This document shows positions 38,683-48,789 of a DNA stretch of 64,000 bases, piece by piece. Source of the DNA: Oscillospiraceae bacterium (GTDB taxonomy: Bacteria > Bacillota > Clostridia > Oscillospirales > Oscillospiraceae); contig JAILFJ010000034.1 in the NCBI GenBank assembly GCA_024697625.1, positions 1 to 64,000 of the forward strand. Reading direction: 5' to 3'. The position numbers and the translations under genes are program-made. Below the pieces are notes generated by a model that was not told where the DNA came from, did not search any database, and was given only the letters and a program-made list of their open reading frames with translations. Position 1 is the stretch's first letter. Each line of letters begins with the position of its first letter.

Positions 38683-39515
38683 GCACCGTGGGAGTTGTCG
38701 GACTGGGCCTGATCGGCGGCAGCTTTGCCAAGGCCTATCATGCCGCGGGCTGGGAGGTGCTGGCCTCCAACCGGACCGAGAGCGTACTGAACTTCGCCAT
38801 GCTCTCCGGGGACGTGGACGGTAAGCTTACCACGGAGAACGTGAAGGACTGCGACCTGGTGCTGCTGACGGTGTTTCCGGAGGCGTCGATCCAGGCCCTG
38901 GAGGAGCTGGGCCCGCACGTTGGAGAGAAGCCGGTGGTGCTGGACTGCTGCGGCACCAAGCGGGTCGTCTGTGAGGCCTGCTTTCAACTGGCAGAGAAGT
39001 GGCACTTTACCTATCTCGGCGGGCATCCGATGGCCGGAACCCAGTACTCCGGATACAAGTACGCCAAGGCGGACATGTATCGGAACCAGCCGATGGTGAT
39101 CGTGCCGCCAAAGTTTGATGACATCTATCTGCTGGATCGGGTGAAGAAGCTTCTGGCCCCTGCCGGCTTCTCCCGCATCTCGGTCACGACGGCAGAACAG
39201 CATGACAGGATGATCGCCTTCACGTCGCAGCTGGCGCACGTCGTCTCGTGCTCATATGTCAAGAGCCCCACGGCGAAGCTCCACCACGGCTTCTCGGCAG
39301 GCAGCTATCGGGACATGACCCGTGTCGCCAGGCTGAATCCACCCATGTGGGCAGAGCTGTTCCTGGAGAATCGGGACTTCCTAATGGACGAGATCGACAG
39401 CCTGATCGCCAGTCTCAGCGCCTGCCGCGATGCCATGGCGGAGAACGACAAGGAGCGGCTGACCGCGCTGCTGGAGGAAGGCAGACGGCTGAAAGAGGAG
39501 ATCGACGGACAATGA
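38679..39515 (+). CDS. tyrA: Prephenate dehydrogenase
   Basis: [40 protein letters not shown]. Confidence 0.92.
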   Translation: MSTVGVVGLGLIGGSFAKAYHAAGWEVLASNRTESVLNFAMLSGDVDGKLTTENVKDCDLVLLTVFPEASIQALEELGPHVGEKPVVLDCCGTKRVVCEACFQLAEKWHFTYLGGHPMAGTQYSGYKYAKADMYRNQPMVIVPPKFDDIYLLDRVKKLLAPAGFSRISVTTAEQHDRMIAFTSQLAHVVSCSYVKSPTAKLHHGFSAGSYRDMTRVARLNPPMWAELFLENRDFLMDEIDSLIASLSACRDAMAENDKERLTALLEEGRRLKEEIDGQ

Positions 39516-40573
39516 CGGTGATACCGATCCGCACGGACTCCCGGTCCTACGAAGTCCGGATTGGCGCGGGCCTTCTGGACACGCTGGGGAGGGCCGTCTG
39601 TGCGTGCACCCGGGCGGCGCGCTGCGTCCTGGTCTCCGGTGAGAACGTCTGGCGCCTGTACGGAGAGAGGGCGGAGCAGAGCCTCAGAGGCGCCGGACTC
39701 GAGGTGTTTCCTGTTGTCTTTCCGCCCGGCGAGGACACCAAGAGCCTTGCCCGGTACGGCGAACTGCTGGAGTGTATGGCATCCTGCCGCCTTACGAGAA
39801 GCGACTGCGCCGTGGCACTGGGCGGGGGCGTGACCGGAGACCTGACGGGCTTTGCGGCGGCGACCTATCAGCGGGGTATCGACTATATCCAGGTCCCGAC
39901 CACGCTGCTGGCGGCGGTGGACTCGTCCGTCGGCGGCAAGACCGCAGTGAACCTGCCCGAGGGGAAAAACCAGGTTGGCGCGTTCTGGCAGCCTGAGCTG
40001 GTCCTCTGCGACACGGATACCCTGCGAACCCTGCCGGAGCGGGAGCTGCGCGCGGGGATGGCGGAGGTCATCAAGTACGCAGTGCTGGGTGACCCGGAAC
40101 TGTTCGAGAAGCTCAGGCGCAGGGAGATCTCCGAAGAGGAAATCATCGAGACCTGCGTCCGTATGAAGGCGGAGATCGTCGGGGAGGATGAGACGGACCA
40201 GGGGAAGCGCAGACTGCTGAACCTCGGGCACAGCTTCGGACATGCCGTGGAGAACCGGAGCGGCTACCGGCTTCTGCACGGAGAGGCGGTGGCGATCGGC
40301 ATGGCAATGATCTGCCGGGCGGCCGCGCATCTGGGTTGCCTCAGCCCGGAAGAGGCCGCAGCGGTCGTCGGGCTGCTGCAGGCATACGGGCTTCCTACAG
40401 AGAGCCCATGGCCGCCGGAGGAGCTGGAGGACGCCATGCTGCTGGACAAGAAGTTCGCCTCCGGGAAACTCAGCCTGATCGTCCCGGAGCGCATCGGCGC
40501 GTGCAGGATCGTGCCAACGGCGGCTTCGGAGCTGAAGGGCTGGCTGGAAGCCGGATATGAAAGGAGCGTCTGA
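39512..40573 (+). CDS. aroB: 3-dehydroquinate synthase
   Basis: ALGGGVTGDLTGFAAATYQRGIDYIQVPTTLLAAVDSSVGGKTAVNLPEGKN. Confidence 0.96.
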   Translation: MTVIPIRTDSRSYEVRIGAGLLDTLGRAVCACTRAARCVLVSGENVWRLYGERAEQSLRGAGLEVFPVVFPPGEDTKSLARYGELLECMASCRLTRSDCAVALGGGVTGDLTGFAAATYQRGIDYIQVPTTLLAAVDSSVGGKTAVNLPEGKNQVGAFWQPELVLCDTDTLRTLPERELRAGMAEVIKYAVLGDPELFEKLRRREISEEEIIETCVRMKAEIVGEDETDQGKRRLLNLGHSFGHAVENRSGYRLLHGEAVAIGMAMICRAAAHLGCLSPEEAAAVVGLLQAYGLPTESPWPPEELEDAMLLDKKFASGKLSLIVPERIGACRIVPTAASELKGWLEAGYERSV

Positions 40574-41854
40574 GTGTCGGAGCAAACTGTCAGAACGGGA
40601 GAGAGAAGCGGCGAAGTCCGGATCCCTTCCTCCAAGTCGGTGGTCCACCGGCTGCTGATCTGCGCCGCGCTGGGAGAAAAGCCCGTGCGGATCCGCCTCC
40701 GGGGCCTCTCAGACGACATCCTGGCCACGGCCGACTGCCTCCGTGCCCTGGGTGCTGAGATCCAGACAGAAGAGGGCGCGCTGCTGGTGAGTCCCGTACC
40801 ACAGGCTTCGGCCGCGGAAGGGGACACAGACAGCCCCGGCTCCCACGAGATCCCGGAGCTGCCCTGCCGCGAGTCCGGCTCCACGCTCCGCTTCCTGCTG
40901 CCGGTGGCTGGGGCGCTGGGAAGAGAGGTCCTGCTGAAGATGGAGGGGCGCCTCCCGCAGCGCCCGCTGGCCCCCTTTGACCGAGTACTGGCAGGCGGTG
41001 GAATGGAGATCCGGAGAGAGGGAGATCGGCTCCACTGTTCCGGAGCGCTTCGGTCCGGGAACTACGACCTGCCCGGGAACGTGTCGTCCCAGTTCTTTTC
41101 AGGGCTTCTGATGGCGCTGCCCCGGCTGGAGGGCGAGAGCCGACTGCGGTGCCAGGGAGAGCTGGAATCTGCTGACTATCTGGGGATCACGGAAAGCGTC
41201 CTGCAGGAGGCCGGGATCGTCTTTCGGAAACCGGAGCAGGGAACCTGGCTGATCCCGGGGAGGCAGAACTGTGCGCTCCCGGAGACGGTTCAGGCGGAGG
41301 GCGACTGGTCCAGCGTGGCCTTCTTCCTCAGTATGGGCGCACTCTCGGAGAAGGGAATCCTGGTCCGGGGCCTTCGCAGGGATTCCGGACAGGGAGACCG
41401 CAGAATCCTGGACTGCCTGCGGGACTTCGGAGCCTCCGTGGAGCTTCGGGAGGACGGCATTCTGGCACGGAGTGTGGAGCGGCGGCCTTTCCGACTGGAC
41501 GCAGGTCCGGTGCCGGATCTGGTGCCGGTCCTCGCCGTTCTCGCCTGCGCAGCCCGGGGTGATACGGTGATCAGCAATGCATCACGGCTGCGCCTGAAGG
41601 AATCCGACCGGCTCAGGACTACCGCAGCGCTGATCCGCAGCCTCGGCGGCAAAGTCACGGAAACGGAGGACGGCCTCATCGTTCACGGTACGGGCAGGCT
41701 GGCCGGCGGCGGGGCGGAGGCCTGCGGAGACCACCGGATCGCCATGTCGGCGGCGGTCGCGGCGGTGATCGCGGAGGCCCCGGTCACGGTACACGGGGCT
41801 CAGTGCGTGTCAAAATCCTACCCCGGTTTCTGGGAAGATCTGGAGGCACTATGA
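40574..41854 (+). CDS. aroA: 3-phosphoshikimate 1-carboxyvinyltransferase (GTG start)
   Basis: IPSSKSVVHRLLICAAL; CRESGSTLRFLLPVAGALG; RLKESDRLRTT. Confidence 0.95.
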   Translation: MSEQTVRTGERSGEVRIPSSKSVVHRLLICAALGEKPVRIRLRGLSDDILATADCLRALGAEIQTEEGALLVSPVPQASAAEGDTDSPGSHEIPELPCRESGSTLRFLLPVAGALGREVLLKMEGRLPQRPLAPFDRVLAGGGMEIRREGDRLHCSGALRSGNYDLPGNVSSQFFSGLLMALPRLEGESRLRCQGELESADYLGITESVLQEAGIVFRKPEQGTWLIPGRQNCALPETVQAEGDWSSVAFFLSMGALSEKGILVRGLRRDSGQGDRRILDCLRDFGASVELREDGILARSVERRPFRLDAGPVPDLVPVLAVLACAARGDTVISNASRLRLKESDRLRTTAALIRSLGGKVTETEDGLIVHGTGRLAGGGAEACGDHRIAMSAAVAAVIAEAPVTVHGAQCVSKSYPGFWEDLEAL

Positions 41855-42894
41855 GCAGCATCTATCAGGGAAGAAGATTGAGTCTCAGCCTGTTCGGCCA
41901 GAGCCACTCGGAGGCGGTCGGCATGACGTTGGACGGTCTGCCCGCCGGCATCGCGGTAGACCCGGAGGCGCTGCAGGTCTTTCTGAACCGGCGTGCGCCC
42001 GGCCGGAACGACTGGTCCACACCGCGGCGGGAGGAGGACAGGCCGGAGTTCATCTGCGGGCTGAAGGACGGGTATACCTGCGGCGCGCCTCTGACCGCAC
42101 TGATTCGAAACCGCAACACCAGGGGGAAGGACTACGCCCGGCTGAAGGAGGTCCCGAGACCCGGCCATGCAGACTATACCGCGCAGCTCAGGTTCCGTGG
42201 CTATCAGGACCATGAGGGAGGCGGACACTTCTCCGGCCGCCTCACCGCACCGCTCTGCGTCGCAGGGGGCGTGCTGCTGCAGGAGCTCGAGCGGCGCGGG
42301 ATCGGGATCCGGGCCAGAATCACGAGGCTTGCTGGCATCGCAGATTTAAGCCCCTTTGAGACCCCGGTGGATCAGAAGCCCTTCCCGGTGACGGACGACG
42401 GAAAGGCAGCCGCCATGCTGGATGCGATCGCCGCGGCAAAACGGGAGGGGGACTCGGTCGGGGGCGTGATCGAATGCGTCATCGACGGTCTGCCCGGGGG
42501 ATACGGCGCGCCGATGTTCGACGGCATCGAGAACCAGATCGCGCGGCTGGCTTTTGCCATTCCCGCGGTGAAGGGAATCGAATTCGGTTCCGGCTTTTCG
42601 GGCTGCGACCTGCGAGGAAGCGAGAACAACGACCCATTCCCGCTGCGCCCCGAGCACAACAACGCCGGAGGGATCCTGGGCGGTATCAGCACCGGCATGC
42701 CGATCGTCTTCCGGCTGGCCGTAAAGCCCACCCCGTCGATTGCAAAGACGCAGAACAGCGTGAACCTGCGTACCGGGGAGCCGGAGAGACTGCAGATCGA
42801 GGGAAGGCACGACCCCTGCATCGTCCCGCGGGCGGTTCCCGTTGTGGAAGCCGTCGCCGCCATCGCTGTTGCAGACCTGATTCTGGAGGAGTAG
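41851..42894 (+). CDS. aroC: Chorismate synthase
   Basis: LSLFGQSHSEAVGMTLDGLPAG; RPGHADYTAQLRFRGYQDHEGGGHFSGR. Confidence 0.96.
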   Translation: MSSIYQGRRLSLSLFGQSHSEAVGMTLDGLPAGIAVDPEALQVFLNRRAPGRNDWSTPRREEDRPEFICGLKDGYTCGAPLTALIRNRNTRGKDYARLKEVPRPGHADYTAQLRFRGYQDHEGGGHFSGRLTAPLCVAGGVLLQELERRGIGIRARITRLAGIADLSPFETPVDQKPFPVTDDGKAAAMLDAIAAAKREGDSVGGVIECVIDGLPGGYGAPMFDGIENQIARLAFAIPAVKGIEFGSGFSGCDLRGSENNDPFPLRPEHNNAGGILGGISTGMPIVFRLAVKPTPSIAKTQNSVNLRTGEPERLQIEGRHDPCIVPRAVPVVEAVAAIAVADLILEE

Positions 42895-42896
42895 AG

Positions 42897-44039
42897 ATGG
42901 AACTGAAAGACTACAGACAAGAGATAGACGGTATCGACGGGCAGGTGCTGGAGCTCTTCGTGCGTCGGATGGAGATCGCGGGCGAGATCGCAGGCTACAA
43001 ACGGGAAAAAGGCCTGCCCGTCCTGGACCTGCAGCGGGAGCGGGAAAAGCTCCGCAGGATCGAGAGCATGTGCCCGGAGGAGTTCAGCGACTACAGCTTC
43101 ACCCTCTTCTCGATGATCATGGAGCTCTCCCGCAGCCACCAGAACCGGATCCTGCACCGCGAGAGCCCGGAGACCAGGGCCATCGAAGCGGCACTGCGGG
43201 ACACCCCACAGCTCTTCCCGGAGAAGGCCATCGTCGCGTGCCAGGGGGTGGAGGGAGCCTATTCCGGCATAGCCTGCGAGAAGCTCTTCACCCGGCCGAA
43301 TATCTTTTACTTCTCGAGCTTTGACAAGGTCTTCTCCGCCGTTGAGAAGGGCCTCTGCCGCTACGGAGTCATCCCGGTGGAGAACAGCACCGCGGGTACG
43401 GTGAACGCTGTGTACGACCTGATGGTGAAACACAGCTTCCGCATCGTACGTTCGGTCCGGATCAAGGTGGACCACAACCTGCTGGTGAAGCCGGGGACCA
43501 GACCCGAGGAAATCCGCGAGATCTACTCGCACGGCCAGGCGATCGCCCAGTGCACCGCCTTCCTGCAGCGCTTCCCGAACGCCAAGATCATCCCCTGTGA
43601 GAACACGGCCGTGGCTGCGAAAACCGTGGCCGAGAGCGGAGAAACCGGCGTGGCTGCGCTGTCCTCCAGAGCCTGCGCGAAACTCTACGGTCTGGAGATC
43701 CTCATGTCCTCGGTACAGGACTCCGCCGACAACTATACGCGCTTCATCTGTATCTCGCGGAACCTGGAGATCTATCCCGGGGCGGACCACACCAGCCTGA
43801 TGATGGTGATCCGGGACGAGCCTGGAACCCTGTGCGGGGTGCTTTCGCGTTTCTACGCCCTGGGCATCAACATGCACAAGCTGGAGAGCCGACCGATTCC
43901 CGGAAAAAGCTGGGAATACATGTTCTATTTTGACCTGGATACCTCCGTCTACTCCCCGAAGTTCATCCAGCTGATGGGAGAGCTGGGAGATATCTGCGAG
44001 CAGCACGAGTATCTGGGAAGCTACAGCGAGGTGGTGTGA
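42897..44039 (+). CDS. pheA: Bifunctional chorismate mutase/prephenate dehydratase
   Basis: N-term chorismate mutase; ACQGVEGAYSGIAC; VIPVENSTAGTVNAVYDLM; ACT domain ESRPIPGKSWEYMFYFDLD. Confidence 0.93.
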   Translation: MELKDYRQEIDGIDGQVLELFVRRMEIAGEIAGYKREKGLPVLDLQREREKLRRIESMCPEEFSDYSFTLFSMIMELSRSHQNRILHRESPETRAIEAALRDTPQLFPEKAIVACQGVEGAYSGIACEKLFTRPNIFYFSSFDKVFSAVEKGLCRYGVIPVENSTAGTVNAVYDLMVKHSFRIVRSVRIKVDHNLLVKPGTRPEEIREIYSHGQAIAQCTAFLQRFPNAKIIPCENTAVAAKTVAESGETGVAALSSRACAKLYGLEILMSSVQDSADNYTRFICISRNLEIYPGADHTSLMMVIRDEPGTLCGVLSRFYALGINMHKLESRPIPGKSWEYMFYFDLDTSVYSPKFIQLMGELGDICEQHEYLGSYSEVV

Positions 44040-44040
44040 G

Positions 44041-45318
44041 ATGAACGGCGGAAGAATGAAGTGCGGACTGCTGGGCGAGAAGCTGGGCCACAGTTATTCG
44101 CCCCAGATCCATGCGGAGCTCGCGGACTACGAGTATCTGCTGTACGAAAAGAGCCGGGAAGAGCTGGAAGATTTTGTAAGGCACGGAGACTGGCACGGCC
44201 TGAACGTCACGATCCCGTACAAGAAGACGGTCATCCCGTACTGCGACCGCCTGAGCGACACGGCGCGGGAGATCGGCAGCGTAAACACCCTGCTGCGCCT
44301 GAAGGACGGGAGCATCCTGGGCGACAACACGGACGCCTTCGGATTCCGGACCCTGCTGGATTCGGTCCTCAACTACGGGCAGGAGGAGACCGGTATCACA
44401 CAGAGCACCGGCCTTACACAGGGCACCAGAGGAAAGGCGCTGGTCCTGGGGACGGGCGGAGCCTCCGTGACGGTGCAGGCGGTTCTGCGCAGCAGGGGGT
44501 ATCGGGTGATCCCGGTGTCCCGGCGCGGAGAGGACAACTATGAGAACATCGGCCGACATGCGGACGCGGTGCTGCTGGTCAACGCGACCCCTCTGGGCAT
44601 GTACCCGAAGAACGGAGAGAAGGCCACGGACCTGCGGCAGTTTCCGAAGCTCCGGGCGGTGCTGGACGTGGTATACAACCCCGCCCGGACAGCGCTGATG
44701 CAGCAGGCGGAAGAGCTGGGCATCCCCACGGCCGGAGGGCTGCGGATGCTGGTAGCCCAGGCCTGGCGCGCGTCGGAGATCTTCCTCGGTCGCGACCTGC
44801 CGGCAGACGCCATGCTGCGAATCGAGAGAAGCCTGGCCTCCGAGATGCAGAACATCATCCTGATCGGCATGCCGGGCTCGGGAAAGAGTACGGTGGCCGG
44901 GATGCTGGCCGAGCGCCTGGAACGCCCCTGCCTGGAGGCGGACGCGGAGCTGGAGAAGCAGGTCGGGATGAGCATCCCCGAGATCTTCCGGCTGGAGGGA
45001 GAGGAAGGCTTCCGACGCCGGGAGACGGAGATCCTGCGGGAGCTGGGAAAGCGTTCCGGCATCATCCTCTCGACCGGCGGCGGCTGTGTCACGCGGGAGG
45101 AGAACTATCCGCTGCTGCACCAGAACGGGACCATCGTCCGGATCGACCGAAGGACGGAGAAGCTGGCACGGGAAGGCCGGCCGCTGTCACTGAGCGCGGA
45201 TCTGGAGGAGATGCTCAGGGTCCGCGGTCCAATGTACGAGCGCTTTGCCGACTTCACGGTCCTGAACGACGGCACGCCGGAGGAGACCGTACAGAAAATT
45301 CTGGAGGTGCTGGCATGA
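44041..45318 (+). CDS. Shikimate dehydrogenase-shikimate kinase fusion
   Basis: N-term KCGLLGEKLGHSYSPQIHAEL...NVTIPYKK (AroE); C-term IILIGMPGSGKSTVAGMLAERLERPCLEADAELEKQVGMSIPEIF...STGGGCV (AroK). Confidence 0.93.
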   Translation: MNGGRMKCGLLGEKLGHSYSPQIHAELADYEYLLYEKSREELEDFVRHGDWHGLNVTIPYKKTVIPYCDRLSDTAREIGSVNTLLRLKDGSILGDNTDAFGFRTLLDSVLNYGQEETGITQSTGLTQGTRGKALVLGTGGASVTVQAVLRSRGYRVIPVSRRGEDNYENIGRHADAVLLVNATPLGMYPKNGEKATDLRQFPKLRAVLDVVYNPARTALMQQAEELGIPTAGGLRMLVAQAWRASEIFLGRDLPADAMLRIERSLASEMQNIILIGMPGSGKSTVAGMLAERLERPCLEADAELEKQVGMSIPEIFRLEGEEGFRRRETEILRELGKRSGIILSTGGGCVTREENYPLLHQNGTIVRIDRRTEKLAREGRPLSLSADLEEMLRVRGPMYERFADFTVLNDGTPEETVQKILEVLA

Positions 45319-45755
45319 AATTCCTCATTATCAACGGGCCGAACCTGAACCTGCTTGGCCTGCGGGAGCCGGACATCTACGGGAAGGAAGACTTCCACGC
45401 CCTGCAGCGCTTCATCTACGACTGCTGTGTGGAGGAGGGAATCGAACCCGTCCTGTACCAGTCCAACCACGAGGGGGCCATTGTCGACCGGATCCAGGAG
45501 GCGTATAATAAAGTGGACGGCATCGTCATCAATCCGGCCGCCTACACCCATACCAGCGTCGCAATCCTGGACGCCCTGAAGGCGGTGCGGATCCCCGCAG
45601 TGGAAGTGCATCTGTCGGACGTGGGATCACGGGAGAGCTTCCGCAGAATCTCGTATGCGGGTATGGCCTGCGTGGGCACCTTCGCCGGGCTCGGCTTCGA
45701 GGGATACCGGAAGGCGATCCGCTTCCTGAAGGAGTATCTGAATAGCCAACAGTGA
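45315..45755 (+). CDS. aroQ: Type II 3-dehydroquinate dehydratase
   Basis: IINGPNLNLLGLREPDIYG; QSNHEGAIVDRIQEA; VINPAAYTHTSVAILDAL. Confidence 0.96.
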   Translation: MKFLIINGPNLNLLGLREPDIYGKEDFHALQRFIYDCCVEEGIEPVLYQSNHEGAIVDRIQEAYNKVDGIVINPAAYTHTSVAILDALKAVRIPAVEVHLSDVGSRESFRRISYAGMACVGTFAGLGFEGYRKAIRFLKEYLNSQQ

Positions 45756-45929
45756 GCCCCTTGCCGCACGGCGGAGGCGGAGCTCCGGGCGAGAGAACGC
45801 AACCCGGGGAAACGCTCAATCCGGGTGAGAGCGCGCAATCCGGGAGGAAAGCCTTGCGAAACACCGGACGATCTGTTATAATACCGCAGAAACAGCAAGA
45901 ACGAGAACAGACAGGCGAGTGATAAGAGA

Positions 45930-46514
45930 ATGGAACTTTCGGCTGATTATTTTGACTCGATTCAGATCGACGTCGTCAAGCGAAAATACTATAACGCCAA
46001 CAAGGTGAACGCGGTCTTCGAGGAGATCCGGGAACAGGTCCTGGAACTGCTGGAGGAGAACGAGCGGCTCAAGAAGGAATTGAGCGGCCAGAAGAAGGCG
46101 GACGAGGGCATGCTGTCGCTGCCGCAGGTGTACCGGGAGACCCTTCAGAAGGGCCGGGAACGGGCGGCGGCCATGGAGCGCGAAGTGCAGGCGGAGGGAG
46201 AACGGCTCCGGCAGGAGTATGAGGCAAGACAGAAAAAGTCTGACGAGCTGCTGGCGGACTGCATCCGGGGCCTGCGGATCCGGGAGGAGGAGAACCTCAG
46301 CTTCCTGGACCGGAAAATGCGGGAATTCCGGGCACAGTACCCCATGAAGGACTGCAGCACGGACGACGGCCTGTCCGCGGAACCGGCAGAAGAGTACCCC
46401 GGGGAAGAGCTCACTGAGACCGAGCCGGATCTGGACGAACTGGAGCGGCGGATCGGCCTGCTGGCAAACGAAATCCGCGCCCTGGAGGACAAGCAGCCGG
46501 GCGGGGACTGCTGA
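45930..46514 (+). CDS. Coiled-coil, DivIVA-like protein
   Basis: Long charged coiled coil LLEENERLKKELSG...; position after aro operon with own SD. Confidence 0.6.
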   Translation: MELSADYFDSIQIDVVKRKYYNANKVNAVFEEIREQVLELLEENERLKKELSGQKKADEGMLSLPQVYRETLQKGRERAAAMEREVQAEGERLRQEYEARQKKSDELLADCIRGLRIREEENLSFLDRKMREFRAQYPMKDCSTDDGLSAEPAEEYPGEELTETEPDLDELERRIGLLANEIRALEDKQPGGDC

Positions 46515-46579
46515 GAGCGCCGGAACAGCGGACCACAGAAAGAACGGCGAAACCCGGACGGAAAATGAACAGAACAACG

Positions 46580-46620
46580 AACCCCGACTTCCATGATGCA
46601 TGTCATGGAAAGCCGGGGTT
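46580..46620. terminator. Intrinsic terminator between convergent genes
   Basis: aaccccg(a)cttccatga...tcatggaaagccggggtt stem. Confidence 0.75.
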
Positions 46621-46718
46621 TGTTCTATCACGGTGAGGCTGATACCAAACAGAGCGAGAAACCTCTGTCAGGTCCTGAAACGCAGCCCATCCGATGCGGG
46701 ATGCGATGAATCAGCAGG

Positions 46719-47900
46719 TCATGCCGAAGGAGCTTCCCTGATTCCGTGCTTCTCGGCATATCCCGTGAGCATCAGGGTCAGCGCACCGTCTCCGGTCACG
46801 TTGCAGGCAGTGCCAAAGCTGTCCTGCAGGGCAAAGATCGCGAGCATCAGAGCAGTGCCGTCGCTGTCGAAACCCAATACGCCGGTGATCAGACCCAGAG
46901 AGGCCATGACTGTACCGCCCGGCACACCGGGGGCGCCGATGGCAAATACGCCCAAAAGGAGACAGAAGAGGATCATGTTGCTCACAGAGGGAAGCTGACC
47001 GTACAGGACTTTGGAGATGGTCATCACGAAGAAAACCTCCGTCAGCACGGAGCCACAGAGATGGATATTGGCGAAGAGCGGGATCCCGAAATCCACCAGG
47101 TCGCGACGCAGATTTTTGCTTTTTCTGGCGCATTCCAGAGCGACGCCTAACGTGGCAGCCGAGGACATGGTTCCCACGGCAGTCAGATAGGCCGGTCCGT
47201 AATGACTGATCACCTCGCGTCCGGATCTGCCGGAATAGGCGGATGCGGTACCGTAGAGCACAGCCAGCCAGATGTAATGCCCTACCATGACGATCAGGAT
47301 CACGGCCAGAAATACCGGGAGCTGACGGGTGATGCTGCCCTCCCAGGCAAGACCGCAGAAGGTTGCGGCAATGAAAAACGGGAGGATCGGGATGATGATC
47401 TTTTCCACGATCTTCAGGACAACACTCCGAAACTCTTCCAGCACACCGGTAATGATCTCAGCCCTGGTCCAGACTGCGGCAAGGCCCACCAGCATGGAGA
47501 AGACGAGTGCTGACATGACCGGCATGATCTGCGGGATATCCAGCTGGAATGCGACCGCGGGCAGCTCGCGCAGCCCCTCAGGGTCGGTGATGATGTTCAG
47601 ATGGGGAATGATGGCAAAACCCGCGCCTGCGGACATGAAAGCCGCAAGAATACTGGAGACGTAGGCCAGAATGACCGCCACGGACAGCATCCGCGTCGCG
47701 CTGCCGCCGAGCTGGGTGATGGAGGGGGCGATGAAGCCGATGATAATCAGCGGGACACAGAACATGATGACCTGACCCATGATGTATTTGGCAGTGACCA
47801 CCACGACCATGGCGCTCTGCGGCAGAACAAGCCCCAGCAGAATGCCGATCACGATTGCCAGCAGCAGCCGTGCAGGAAGACTTTTAAAGAATTTCATCAT
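46719..47900 (-). CDS. Dicarboxylate/amino acid:cation symporter (DAACS family)
   Basis: LLLAIVIGILLGLVLPQ; GAPGVPGGTVMASLGLITGVLGFDSDGTALML; DSFGTACNVTGDGALTLML. Confidence 0.9.
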   Translation of the reverse strand: MMKFFKSLPARLLLAIVIGILLGLVLPQSAMVVVVTAKYIMGQVIMFCVPLIIIGFIAPSITQLGGSATRMLSVAVILAYVSSILAAFMSAGAGFAIIPHLNIITDPEGLRELPAVAFQLDIPQIMPVMSALVFSMLVGLAAVWTRAEIITGVLEEFRSVVLKIVEKIIIPILPFFIAATFCGLAWEGSITRQLPVFLAVILIVMVGHYIWLAVLYGTASAYSGRSGREVISHYGPAYLTAVGTMSSAATLGVALECARKSKNLRRDLVDFGIPLFANIHLCGSVLTEVFFVMTISKVLYGQLPSVSNMILFCLLLGVFAIGAPGVPGGTVMASLGLITGVLGFDSDGTALMLAIFALQDSFGTACNVTGDGALTLMLTGYAEKHGIREAPSA

Positions 47901-48050
47901 ATTGCTCCTTTTCTTTGTTTTATCCGTTCATAATCGGAGAACTTCCCGGTCAGATTTGCTTATCCCGCCGCACCCGCTCCGGTACGTACCGCTCCGCAAC
48001 CGGCGCGGGGGCTGTCCCGGCCTGCGGCCCAGCATCGGTTGCCCTGCAGC

Positions 48051-48623
48051 TCAGGAAGGCGCAGCATCATCCCGGCTGGAAACAATCACGACTTCGGCGT
48101 GATATTCCTGCTCTCCAGAGCTGTTCAGAGTGCTGTTGATCTCCAGATAGATCATGCGGACGACCTTTCCAAAGTAACTGCGGACGGTTTCAATATCCTT
48201 CTGGCGAATCATTCCGACACAGCCCTTTTCGGTCCTGACGCGGATCTGTACGCCCCGATCAAAGAAAAAGTCATCGAACCAGACACTGACAATCGCCACA
48301 TCGTCATCCGCACAGAGCTCCCTGAGAATCTGCTGACGGGAACTGCCGTCATCATTGTTCTCGGTGACACCGTCTACTGGAAAGGTCAGCCTGCGGAATT
48401 CGCCGGACGCCGGACGCGCCCGCGTGAGCGGGTTTTCGACACGGACAAGCTCTCCGTCCGGGGGATCCTCGTCCAGAGACATGTCCTCCTGCTCCGGTTC
48501 GCTCTTCTTCGGCATTCCGATGAAAACAGAGCCGATCATAATACTGATCAGTGCGGGGATGGTATGGTACTGCCAGAACAGAATCATGCCGGCAATCAGA
48601 ATCAGAATTCCAAGAATCCTCAT
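48051..48623 (-). CDS. Hypothetical protein with N-terminal TM hairpin
   Basis: MRILGILILIAGMILFWQYHTIPALISIMIGSVFIGMPKK; ATG 48623. Confidence 0.65.
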   Translation of the reverse strand: MRILGILILIAGMILFWQYHTIPALISIMIGSVFIGMPKKSEPEQEDMSLDEDPPDGELVRVENPLTRARPASGEFRRLTFPVDGVTENNDDGSSRQQILRELCADDDVAIVSVWFDDFFFDRGVQIRVRTEKGCVGMIRQKDIETVRSYFGKVVRMIYLEINSTLNSSGEQEYHAEVVIVSSRDDAAPS

Positions 48624-48789
48624 CGGAGCTCCCTTCTTCCGTACTGTTCTTTTCCATGAATCCCAAGTCAGCAGTTTACATGAGAATAGAACGAAAATCA
48701 AGTATGGAATGAGACAGAATCAGGTCCGCTTGACAGACGGGACGAAACGCAATAGAATAACCAAAAAAAGAGAGCTGGAACTGATAGAA

